The notes beneath the pieces are model-generated. The model was not told the origin of the DNA. It did not search any database and was given only the letters and a program-made list of their open reading frames with translations. Shown here piece by piece: positions 1-6,820 of a stretch of DNA of 11,178 nt (the stretch's first letter is position 1; the number at the start of each line of letters is the position of its first letter). Origin of the DNA: CAKSQF01 sp964569225 (GTDB taxonomy: Bacteria; Bacillota; Clostridia; Oscillospirales; CAG-272); the NCBI GenBank assembly GCA_964569225.1, contig CAZMTU010000081.1, forward strand, positions 1 through 11,178, in the 5' to 3' direction. The position numbers and the translations under genes are program-made.

Positions 1-1350
1 GCCGCCGCAGCCGTCACGTCCGGTGCGTCCGCCCAGCAGAATGATCCGATCGCCGGGCAGCGGACACTCTCTGCGGACGTGGTCGGCGGGCGTCGCCGCC
101 ACTACCGCGCCAATCTCCATACGCTTGGCAACATAACCGGGGTGGTAAAGCTCGTCCACCTGACCGGTTGCAAGTCCGATCTGGTTGCCGTAAGAGGAAT
201 AGCCTGCGGCAGCCGTCTGCACGATGGTGCGCTGAGGCAGCTTACCGGGCAAGGTTTCCGCAATAGGACGGGTGGGGTCAGCCGCACCGGTTACTCGCAT
301 GGCGGCATAGACATAGGCACGGCCGGACAACGGGTCACGGATGGCACCGCCGATACAGGTTGCGGCACCGCCGAAAGGCTCGATCTCGGTGGGGTGATTA
401 TGCGTTTCATTCTTGAAGAGCAGCAGCCAGTCTTCTTCCTTGCCGTCAAACTCCGCCTTGATCTTAACGGTGCAGGCGTTGATCTCCTCCGACTCGTCCA
501 GCTTCGGCAGCTTGCCTTTTGCTTTCAAATAACGGGTGGCAATAGTAGCGATATCCATAAGGTTCTGGGGCTTGGTTCTGCCCAGTTCCTTCCGGACCGC
601 CAAATAGCGTTCATAAGACGCCTGCAGCAGAGGGTCGTCGAAGCAAACATGATCAATGGTGGTAAGGAAGGTGGTATGGCGGCAGTGATCCGACCAATAG
701 GTGTCGATCATACGGATTTCAGTGATAGTAGGATCGCGGTCTTCACTTTGGAAGTAGGTCTGACAGAAAAGAATGTCATCCAGATCCATGGCAAGCCCCT
801 TGATTTCAACGAACTCTGCAAGTTCTTTCTTCGTCAGCTTGCAGAAACCGTCCAGTGTTTCCACGCTTTCGGGAATCACATATTCGCTTTTCAGGGTGTC
901 TGCAGCGGCCAGCGACGCTTCTCTCGCTTCCACAGGGTTGATGATGTGCTTTTTCACGGCAGCAAGCTGCGCATCGGTCAGACTGCCGAAGAATGCGTAA
1001 ATTCTGGCGGTACGCACAATAGGCTTTTCGCCCTGAGAGATAATTTGAATGCACTGTGCCGCACTGTCCGCCCGCTGGTCAAACTGACCGGGCAGATATT
1101 CCACCGCCACCACTGTGGTGCCGGTCAGATCGGGCAGCTCGGGATAGGTCAGATCAAGCTGCGGCTCGGAAAAGACGGTCTTTAACGCATAGTCAAAGAG
1201 TTCGGGGGTAATATTCTCCACATCGTACCGGTTAAAGAGCCGTACATCGGTGACGGTGGGGATTTGCAGCAGTTCATGAATCTCGGACAGCAGCGCGGCC
1301 GCCTCGTTCGCCAGCTTCTTTTTCTTCTCAACAAAAATTCTGTATACCAT
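1..1350 (-). CDS. purL: Phosphoribosylformylglycinamidine synthase, single-chain PurL, N-terminal 450 residues (partial)
   Basis: This enzyme converts FGAR, glutamine and ATP to FGAM, step 4 of purine synthesis in the cytoplasm. The frame is open from an ATG at 1348-1350 to the left window edge with no stop, so the 3' end lies outside. The start MVYRIFVEKK is typical of the clostridial single-chain form (about 1,200-1,250 residues in the family), in which synthetase and glutaminase domains are fused; only the N-terminal part and the first synthetase half are seen here. Residues 218-228 read YWSDHCRHTTF and residues 315-339 hold ETHNHPTEIEPFGGAAT followed by GGAIRD, the PurL ATP/FGAR-binding signatures. 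An AGAGGA ribosome binding site lies about 8 nt before the ATG. It follows purD by 107 nt on the same strand. The C-terminal glutaminase domain expected of this form cannot be checked here. Confidence 0.95.
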   Translation of the reverse strand, partial: MVYRIFVEKKKKLANEAAALLSEIHELLQIPTVTDVRLFNRYDVENITPELFDYALKTVFSEPQLDLTYPELPDLTGTTVVAVEYLPGQFDQRADSAAQCIQIISQGEKPIVRTARIYAFFGSLTDAQLAAVKKHIINPVEAREASLAAADTLKSEYVIPESVETLDGFCKLTKKELAEFVEIKGLAMDLDDILFCQTYFQSEDRDPTITEIRMIDTYWSDHCRHTTFLTTIDHVCFDDPLLQASYERYLAVRKELGRTKPQNLMDIATIATRYLKAKGKLPKLDESEEINACTVKIKAEFDGKEEDWLLLFKNETHNHPTEIEPFGGAATCIGGAIRDPLSGRAYVYAAMRVTGAADPTRPIAETLPGKLPQRTIVQTAAAGYSSYGNQIGLATGQVDELYHPGYVAKRMEIGAVVAATPADHVRRECPLPGDRIILLGGRTGRDGCGG

Positions 1351-1457
1351 GCGAATTTCCTCTCTGAATTTCTTAGCGCCTCGCATCGATTCGGTAAATC
1401 AAAAGCTCCGGGAGAAGCTTACTGTATATGCCCGACGCGAGTCAGCTCTTTATAAAA
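1351..1457 (-). other. purD-purL intergenic spacer
   Basis: A 107-nt gap separates the purD stop from the purL start. It contains a weak 5-bp inverted repeat (AAGCT...AGCTT, with TTTGATTT after it on the minus strand). This is too weak to call a terminator. The purL ribosome binding site sits at the downstream end. No convincing promoter is seen, so co-transcription of purD and purL is the simplest reading. Confidence 0.5.
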
Positions 1458-2726
1458 TTATTTCTGTCCGGCGGCAAGCGCCCGCTTACCGATATCCTTA
1501 CGATAATAAGCGTTTTCAAAAGACACGGTTTCAACTGCGGCATATGCTTTTTCAATGGCCCCCTTCAGGGTAGGCGCTGTTTCAGTAACACCCAGTACCC
1601 GTCCGCCGCCGGTCAGCAGCTTACCGTCCTTTTGTTTTGCGCCCGCAACATAAATATGCGCGTTGGTTTTCTCTGGCAGCGTAATTTCAAAACCGGTTTG
1701 ATAGGACTTTGGATAACCGTCGGAGGCCATGACTACACAGCAAGCCGAGTCGGTAGAAAATTCCACCGGCACCTCGCTCAGTCTGCCCTCGGTAACCGCC
1801 ATCATAATAGTGAGCAGATCGCTTTTCAGCAGTGGCAGCACCACCTGCGTTTCAGGATCGCCAAAACGACAGTTATATTCGATCACCTTGGGACCGTTCG
1901 GAGTGATCATCAAACCGAAATAAAGACATCCCTTAAAGGTACGCCCTTCGGCGTTCATCGCCGCAACAGTGGGCCAAAAAATTTTTTCCATACATTCGGC
2001 CGCCACAGCGGGGGTATAGTAGGGATTGGGGGCTACGGTGCCCATTCCTCCGGTATTCAAGCCTTCATCGTTATCATGCGCCCGCTTATGATCCATCGAA
2101 GAGATCATCGGCACTACCGTTTTGCCATCGGTAAAAGAAAGTACTGACACTTCGGGGCCCGTTAGAAATTCCTCTATTACCACGCGGCTGCCCGATTCTC
2201 CGAAAATTTTGTCCTGCATCATAGAGCGCACAGCATCTTGGGCTTCTTCCTTGGTTTGGGCGATAATAACGCCCTTTCCCAGTGCCAATCCGTCCGCTTT
2301 GATAACAGTAGGCATAGGAGCGCTCTCCAAATAAGCAAGCGCGCTGTCTATCTCATAAAAAACCTCATATTCAGCGGTAGGAATGCCGTATTTTTTCATT
2401 AATTCTTTGGAAAAGACCTTACTGCCTTCAATAATCGCCGCTTTAGCCTCCGGTCCGAAGCAAGGAATGCCGGCCGCGTTCAGCGCATCCACACAGCCTA
2501 ACACCAACGGATCGTCAGGCGCCACCACTGCATAATCAATCGCATTTTCGATGGCAAATGTCACGATTTTATCAATTTCCTTGGCACCGATTGCAACACA
2601 GACAGCATCCGCCGCAATGCCGCCGTTGCCGGGCAGCGCATATATCTGGCTGACCTTCGGATTTTCTTTTAATTTTTTGATGATGGCATGCTCTCTTCCG
2701 CCACCGCCTACAACCATAAGCTTCAT
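1458..2726 (-). CDS. purD: Phosphoribosylamine--glycine ligase (GAR synthetase)
   Basis: PurD joins 5-phosphoribosylamine to glycine using ATP, giving GAR (step 2), and so uses the unstable product of PurF. The protein has 422 residues, normal for the family. It shows the ATP-grasp layout: an N-terminal nucleotide-fold start MKLMVVGGGGREHA (1-14), LPGNGG (31-36), the ATP-grasp region with KADGLALGKGV (143-153), the conserved stretch DHKRA (212-216) with NTGGMG (224-229), and the metal/ATP site EYNCRFGDPETQ (283-294). The frame is open upstream to 2789, but I chose the ATG at 2724-2726 because the family begins there and TGGAG lies just upstream at a suitable distance. It sits alone between a 352-nt gap upstream and purL 107 nt downstream. 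Nothing looks damaged. Confidence 0.97.
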   Translation of the reverse strand: MKLMVVGGGGREHAIIKKLKENPKVSQIYALPGNGGIAADAVCVAIGAKEIDKIVTFAIENAIDYAVVAPDDPLVLGCVDALNAAGIPCFGPEAKAAIIEGSKVFSKELMKKYGIPTAEYEVFYEIDSALAYLESAPMPTVIKADGLALGKGVIIAQTKEEAQDAVRSMMQDKIFGESGSRVVIEEFLTGPEVSVLSFTDGKTVVPMISSMDHKRAHDNDEGLNTGGMGTVAPNPYYTPAVAAECMEKIFWPTVAAMNAEGRTFKGCLYFGLMITPNGPKVIEYNCRFGDPETQVVLPLLKSDLLTIMMAVTEGRLSEVPVEFSTDSACCVVMASDGYPKSYQTGFEITLPEKTNAHIYVAGAKQKDGKLLTGGGRVLGVTETAPTLKGAIEKAYAAVETVSFENAYYRKDIGKRALAAGQK

Positions 2727-3043
2727 GAAAATCTCCATTCCGCCGCCACATAAACGCGTATACACACAGCGCATTTGCACGCGCGGCACAAAAATGTTAT
2801 AAAATCTACCCGCAACCTATATGGGGAATTCCTTTTTAAAAAACGGTTGAACGATCGAAAAACAATCAATGTTTTCAGACAACTGAGCTTTTACAAAATT
2901 TTTAAGTAACTTCACTTTATTTCAGACGCAGCGTTCAATTATCAATCGATCCGCGCCGCTGCCTAAGCATTTTTTTCCTGAAATTTTGAAGACAATCAGC
3001 TAAAAAGCTCCGACAAAATAATTTTTCCGCATAAACACTTCCG
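2727..3043 (-). other. AT-rich intergenic region between purH and purD, no gene recognised
   Basis: Together with the hairpin at 3044-3070 this makes the longest gap of the window, about 350 nt in an otherwise compact operon. I see no open frame with family resemblance on either strand. It has an inverted pair GCAGCG/CGCTGC on the minus strand around 2926-2965 and a distant 7-base inverted pair (TTGAACG 2847-2853, CGTTCAA 2932-2938 on the plus strand). A TATAAC-like box occurs near 2800, but no matching -35 element stands at the right distance. It could hold a secondary promoter or an untranslated leader for purD-purL; this is inference. Confidence 0.4.
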
Positions 3044-3070
3044 GGCAGCCGCCCTAAACGGACGGCTGCC
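3044..3070 (-). terminator. Strong GC-rich hairpin just after purH, possible weak or partial terminator
   Basis: On the minus strand, GGCAGCCGTCC (3070-3060) pairs with GGGCGGCTGCC (3054-3044) around the 5-nt loop GTTTA. This makes an 11-bp stem with one G-U pair, starting 8 nt after the purH stop. What follows (CGGAAGTGTTTATG) is not a proper U-run, so full Rho-independent termination is doubtful. It may instead protect the 3' end of an upstream transcript or cause partial termination that lowers purD-purL expression. The hairpin itself is certain from the sequence; its role is not. Confidence 0.4.
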
Positions 3071-3078
3071 TGATCAGC

Positions 3079-4263
3079 TTAATGATGGAAAAGCCGCATG
3101 CCGGTGAAGGCCATGACGATACCGTACTTGTTGCAGCAATCAATCACCGCATCATCCCGAATCGATCCTCCCGGCTCCGCGATATAACTGACACCGCTTC
3201 TGCGGGCACGCTCAATATTGTCATCAAAGGGGAAGAACGCATCCGACCCCACCGAAACACCGGTGACAGCGCCTAAATAGGCCTTCTTTTCCGCTTTGGT
3301 AAATTCTTCCGGACGGACAGTAAAATACTTCTGCCAATTCCCTTCTGCCAGCACATCCTCGCTGTCATCTGAAATATAAACGTCGATTACATTATCCCGA
3401 TCGGGACGTCCCAGTGTGGGCAAAAACGGAAGATTCAGCACCTTGTCTGACTGGCGCAGGTGCCAATTGTCCGCTTTTTGACCTGCCAAACGGGTACAGT
3501 GAATTCTCGACTGCTGCCCTGCGCCTACGCCGATTGCCTGTCCGTCTACCGCATAGCAAACCGAGTTAGATTGGGTATATTTCAGAGTAATCAAAGCGAT
3601 AATCAGATCCCGCTTGGCTTCGTCGGGTAATTCTTTATTTTCAGTAACCAGATTAGAAAGCAGCGCTTCATCAATGACAAAATTATTTCTACCCTGTTCA
3701 AAGGTCACGCCGTAAACCTGTTTTTTCTCCACGGGATCCGGGACATAGCCTTCATCGATCTGTACAATATTATAATTGCCCTTTTTCTTGGATTTGAGGA
3801 TCTCCAGCGCCTCAGGCTCGTAACCGGGAGCAATAATACCGTCCGATACCTCACGTTTAATTAATTTAGCGGTGATCACATCGCAGACGTCAGAAAGAGC
3901 GATCCAGTCGCCAAAGGAAGACATGCGGTCGGTTCCTCTGGCTCTGGCGTAAGCACAGGCAAGAGGGGATTCGTCCAATCCGGTAATATCATCCACAAAG
4001 CATGCCTTTTTCAGCTTTTCAGGCAATGGTGTACCCACGGCAGCGCTGGTCGGAGAAACATGCTTGAAGGAGGTAGCGGCAGGCATGCCTAAAATGGCTT
4101 TCAGCTCTTTTACCAGTTGATAGGAATTGAAAGCGTCCAAAAAATTAATATAACCGGGCCGACCGTTCAAAATTGTAATGGGCAGCTCACTGCCATCCTG
4201 CATATAGATTTTCGCCGGCTTCTGATTGGGGTTACATCCATATTTCAGTTCAAATTCTTGCAT
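3079..4263 (-). CDS. purH: Stand-alone AICAR transformylase (PurH C-terminal domain only)
   Basis: This enzyme transfers a formyl group from 10-formyl-tetrahydrofolate to AICAR, giving FAICAR (step 9). The 394-residue protein begins at the transformylase domain (LKYGCNPNQKPA, 6-17) and has no N-terminal IMP cyclohydrolase (MGS-like) domain, unlike ordinary bacterial PurH of about 510-590 residues. Catalytic Lys67-His68 lie in SFKHVSP (65-71). Further landmarks are YARARGTDRMSSFGD (105-119), REVSDGIIAPGYE (137-149), YTQSNSVCYA (229-238), GAGQQSRIHCTRLAG (247-261), SDAFFPFDDN (340-349) and the C-terminal RLFHH. These blocks resemble the C-terminal half of animal ATIC more than E. coli or Bacillus PurH (from memory). 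An AGGA box 7 nt before the ATG supports the start. The missing cyclohydrolase is supplied by purO upstream. A 244-nt inverted-repeat-rich leader precedes it and a strong hairpin follows it. Confidence 0.95.
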   Translation of the reverse strand: MQEFELKYGCNPNQKPAKIYMQDGSELPITILNGRPGYINFLDAFNSYQLVKELKAILGMPAATSFKHVSPTSAAVGTPLPEKLKKACFVDDITGLDESPLACAYARARGTDRMSSFGDWIALSDVCDVITAKLIKREVSDGIIAPGYEPEALEILKSKKKGNYNIVQIDEGYVPDPVEKKQVYGVTFEQGRNNFVIDEALLSNLVTENKELPDEAKRDLIIALITLKYTQSNSVCYAVDGQAIGVGAGQQSRIHCTRLAGQKADNWHLRQSDKVLNLPFLPTLGRPDRDNVIDVYISDDSEDVLAEGNWQKYFTVRPEEFTKAEKKAYLGAVTGVSVGSDAFFPFDDNIERARRSGVSYIAEPGGSIRDDAVIDCCNKYGIVMAFTGMRLFHH

Positions 4264-4436
4264 TGGTTTATCCTACTTGGAAACCCAAAAAAGATTTCCA
4301 ACCCTTTCAAAAAATTCAGAATCATTAACAGGGATCCGTCCGGATGATGTTTTTGATCATCTGTTAGAAATTCAGCATAATTCTTGCAAAAAAATTTCTG
4401 CATTCACATTTATATAATAAATTTTGGTGTGCTTTA
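4264..4436 (-). promoter_or_regulatory. Inverted-repeat-rich leader upstream of purH, possible structured RNA
   Basis: Reading the minus strand, several arms can pair in order: GAAATT (4398-4393) with AATTTC (4372-4367); TAACAG (4366-4361) with CTGTTA (4331-4326), enclosing GATGAT (4361-4356) with ATCATC (4348-4343); and TTGGAAA (4301-4295) with TTTCCAA (4283-4277). The last is mutually exclusive with GGTTT (4285-4281) pairing to AAACC (4269-4265), whose loop holds the purH ribosome binding AGGA (4274-4271). I do not recognise the guanine or ZTP riboswitch consensus in it. It may be a regulatory leader or only AT-rich spacer; no search or folding was run. Confidence 0.25.
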
Positions 4437-4463
4437 GGGAATCGGCGCGACACACCGATTCCC
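4437..4463 (-). other. Perfect 9-bp hairpin downstream of purB
   Basis: GGGAATCGG (4463-4455 on the minus strand) pairs perfectly with CCGATTCCC (4445-4437) around a 9-nt loop, about 45 nt after the purB stop. The bases after it (TAAAGCACACC) are not a U-run, so it is not a standard intrinsic terminator in the direction of transcription. It could mark the 3' end of a processed purB message or be the first element of the purH leader. Confidence 0.4.
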
Positions 4464-4507
4464 CGGAAGACGCCTTTTTTGCTGGCTTCTATATAATGAC
4501 GCCTTCT

Positions 4508-5938
4508 TCAAACCTTCAGTTCGGACTTGATCTCATCGGTATAAAGGCGATCGAGAATAGGCTTTACCACATCGTTTACAAATGCTTCCGTCTGGGAGGG
4601 TGCTCTGCCTACAAAGCAGCGGGGATCCAGTTCGGCTTCAATCTCTTCTCTGGTGACAGGAAAAGCAGGATCAGCTGAAATGCGATCGATCAGATCGTTC
4701 TTACCGCCCTCCAGCCGCACCTTTCGGGCAGCGGCATGAGAATGCTCACGAAGCAGCTCATGCAGTTCCTGACGGTTGCCTCCCTTTTTAACCGACATCA
4801 TCATAATGTTTTCGGTCGCCATAAAGGGCAGCTTTTCCATCACCCGACGGTTGACTACTTGATCATAGACTACCAATCCGCTGGTGACATTGATATAAAT
4901 ATTCAGAATCGAATCAACCGCAAGAAAAGCTTCCGCTACCGAAATCCGTTTGTTGGCGGAATCATCCAGCGTACGCTCAAACCACTGCGTGCCTGCGGTA
5001 AAAGCGGGATTCAGCGAATCGGCAATAACATAACGCGCCAACGCGCAAATTCGTTCGCTGCGCATGGGATTTCTCTTATAAGGCATTGCAGAGGAGCCGA
5101 TCTGATTTTTTTCAAAGGGTTCTTCCATTTCCTCGAAGGACTGAAGAATCCGCAGATCGTTTGCGAATTTATAAGCCGACTGGGCAAAACCGCTGAGTAC
5201 AGACAGAAAATAAGCATCCACCTTACGGGAATAGGTCTGTCCGGATACAGGCACACAATGCTCAAAGCCCATATCGGCGGCAATCAATTCCTCCAGCTTC
5301 ATAATTTTAGCTTCGTCGCCCTCAAAAAGCTCCATAAACGAGGCTTGTGTACCGGTGGTCCCTTTGCTGCCAAGCAACGCCAGTCTGGAAAGCTGATATT
5401 CCAAATTCTCAATGTCCTGCGTCAGCTCATACATCCAAAGAGTCGCACGCTTACCAACAGTAGTTAGCTGCGCAGGCTGAAGGTGTGTATATGCAAGACA
5501 GGGCAGATCCTTATATTGAACGGCAAATTCAGAAAGATTTTTCAGCACTTGCGCCGCTTTTTTCAGCACAATCCGCGACGCTTCCCGAAGGATGATCACA
5601 TCGGTATTATCGCCAACATAGCAAGAGGTCGCACCCAAATGAATGATGCCCGCCGCCTTAGGGCACTGCAACCCATAGGCATACACATGGCTCATAACAT
5701 CATGCCGCACAACCTTTTCTCTGGCTTCTGCCTCTGAGTAATTGATATCCTCTGCATGCGTTTCCAGTTCGGCAATCTGTTCGTCGGTAATTTCCAGTCC
5801 CAGTTTCTGTTCAGCCTTGGCAAGCGCGATCCACAGCCGCCGCCAAGTCTTGAATTTAAACGCTTCCGAAAAAGCATACTGCATCTCAGGCGACGCATAA
5901 CGAGTCGAAAAGGGTGAAATATATTTTTCTTTTTCCAT
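4508..5938 (-). CDS. purB: Adenylosuccinate lyase (ADSL-like type)
   Basis: PurB removes fumarate from SAICAR to give AICAR (step 8) and from adenylosuccinate to give AMP. The 476-residue protein is of the fumarase/aspartase superfamily. It shows RHDVMSHV (78-85, with His79), CPKAAGIIHLGATSCYVGDNTD (92-113), THLQPAQLTTVGKR (151-164, with the general-acid His152), KGTTGTQAS (192-200), the mobile catalytic loop GSSAMPYKRNPMRSER (281-296, catalytic Ser 282/283) and FERTLDDSANKR (320-331). These blocks match my memory of human ADSL closely, and the protein is longer than the approximately 430-residue Bacillus PurB. The ATG at 5936-5938 fits the family start; an in-frame TTG at 5977 would add 13 residues but sits only 1 nt from the AAGGAG box. 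No ribosome binding site stands at a normal distance from the ATG. Its product feeds the purH gene directly downstream. Confidence 0.95.
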   Translation of the reverse strand: MEKEKYISPFSTRYASPEMQYAFSEAFKFKTWRRLWIALAKAEQKLGLEITDEQIAELETHAEDINYSEAEAREKVVRHDVMSHVYAYGLQCPKAAGIIHLGATSCYVGDNTDVIILREASRIVLKKAAQVLKNLSEFAVQYKDLPCLAYTHLQPAQLTTVGKRATLWMYELTQDIENLEYQLSRLALLGSKGTTGTQASFMELFEGDEAKIMKLEELIAADMGFEHCVPVSGQTYSRKVDAYFLSVLSGFAQSAYKFANDLRILQSFEEMEEPFEKNQIGSSAMPYKRNPMRSERICALARYVIADSLNPAFTAGTQWFERTLDDSANKRISVAEAFLAVDSILNIYINVTSGLVVYDQVVNRRVMEKLPFMATENIMMMSVKKGGNRQELHELLREHSHAAARKVRLEGGKNDLIDRISADPAFPVTREEIEAELDPRCFVGRAPSQTEAFVNDVVKPILDRLYTDEIKSELKV

Positions 5939-5978
5939 TTTAATCTGATCAAGAGAATTTTTTGAAAAAAACCTCAAA

Positions 5979-5984
5979 CTCCTT
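5979..5984 (-). promoter_or_regulatory. AAGGAG ribosome-binding-like box at an unusual distance from purB
   Basis: A clear AAGGAG stands 40 nt before the likely purB ATG (5938) and only 1 nt before the in-frame TTG at 5977. Neither spacing is normal. A short TTTGA/TCAAA hairpin (5978-5974 with 5965-5961) could shorten the distance to the ATG. Which codon is used cannot be decided from the sequence alone. Confidence 0.4.
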
Positions 5985-6051
5985 CAAGAACTTTGGGATA
6001 ATACTTATTTGTTAGTATTTTATTGGACAACATCTGCGGCGTCCGTTTAAT

Positions 6052-6777
6052 TCAGCAATTTTTATTAATCATCCGGTTAGTCACCGCGCCGCTTTCCAGA
6101 TCAACATAACGTACATACAAAGAAATTTTATTCTGTTCGTCCAAGCTGCTCCAAATATCATCGGTAAAGGCATCAATATCGTTTGGAATATACACCCGCT
6201 CCGGCTCGGTATTGAAGGTGGGAATAGGTTTCCCGTCGCAAACATATGTATGAATAAAGTGACCTACCCCGGGCAGCGCCGCATAGGAATAGGTATGCCG
6301 GTTGCAGGCACTTCCCGCTTCATCAGCCGATTTAAGAATGCTCATTTTGTATGTGAAATCGCGCTTTTCAAAGGTAATCATACCGCTGATCCGAGGTGTA
6401 AAGTTAGGCGCATCCGGCTCAAAACAGCGGGTTTCCAGCGCTTCCTCAAAGGATTTGCCGGCTTTCAGATAATCGTACACCGTATCTGTCTGATTACCGT
6501 TGGTGACAATCAGCTTGTTTTCATAGACCCGAATAGGGGAATAAATAATCAGTGAAGGATCCTCCACTTTAGAAGCATCAAAGGGATGGATTACCACTTC
6601 GCCCTGCGCCGGTTTTTCAACAAACACCCGATTACGGCTGTTGGCGCTGCGTCCCATAATAAAATAGGCCGTCACCGCAAAATTGCCATCGGCAGATTTG
6701 CCGATTACAATGCCCCGCCCGGGGTAATTGTTGATTTTCAGCAAAGATTCAATGGCGTGCGTTTCATATACATTCAT
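6052..6777 (-). CDS. purO: IMP cyclohydrolase, PurO family
   Basis: PurO closes FAICAR to IMP, the last step of the pathway, with a fold unrelated to the MGS-like cyclohydrolase domain of PurH. The 241-residue protein matches the family first known from methanogens (IMP_cyclohyd family, from memory): YPGRGIVIGKSADGNFAVTA near 18-37, then RSANSRNR (43-50), LIIYSPIRVYENKLIVTNGN (76-95) with TDTVYDYLKAGK (97-108), and FTPRISGM (126-133). It has about 40 more residues than the archaeal enzyme as I recall it. The frame is open upstream to 6834, but the ATG at 6775-6777 has AAAGGA about 10 nt before it and places the family's start correctly. It follows purN by 43 nt. The pairing with a transformylase-only purH two genes downstream supports the function strongly; without it the call would rest on family resemblance alone. 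Confidence 0.9.
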   Translation of the reverse strand: MNVYETHAIESLLKINNYPGRGIVIGKSADGNFAVTAYFIMGRSANSRNRVFVEKPAQGEVVIHPFDASKVEDPSLIIYSPIRVYENKLIVTNGNQTDTVYDYLKAGKSFEEALETRCFEPDAPNFTPRISGMITFEKRDFTYKMSILKSADEAGSACNRHTYSYAALPGVGHFIHTYVCDGKPIPTFNTEPERVYIPNDIDAFTDDIWSSLDEQNKISLYVRYVDLESGAVTNRMINKNC

Positions 6778-6820
6778 ATAGCTTTTCCTTTCTTCTATGC
6801 GTCTTTTTAAGCAAAGCCAA

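Noticed and set aside
79..1185. A 368-codon open frame on the plus strand
   Set aside because: It is exactly antisense to purL, has no family resemblance, and its length follows from the codon bias of the real gene. purL itself shows unmistakable motifs.
1428..2147. A 239-codon plus-strand frame
   Set aside because: Antisense to purD, which carries the full PurD motif set; the translated frame has no recognisable domain.
2795..2805. TATAAC-like -10 box upstream of purD
   Set aside because: No -35-like hexamer stands 16-18 nt upstream and there is no extended -10 TG, so a promoter call is unsupported.
2847..2938. TTGAACG/CGTTCAA inverted pair as PurR-type boxes
   Set aside because: The known Bacillus PurBox has a CCGAAC core and closely spaced boxes; here the core differs and the arms are 78 nt apart.
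4264..4507. ZTP or guanine riboswitch before purH
   Set aside because: I looked for the conserved cores of both classes on the minus strand and found neither.
4736..5467. A 243-codon plus-strand frame
   Set aside because: Antisense to purB, basic and low in recognisable motifs, with no ribosome binding site or neighbours on that strand.
6000..6019. Inverted repeat AATACT/AGTATT between purO and purB as an operator or terminator
   Set aside because: Six A-T-rich base pairs with an 8-nt loop and no U-run; such repeats are common by chance in AT-rich spacers.
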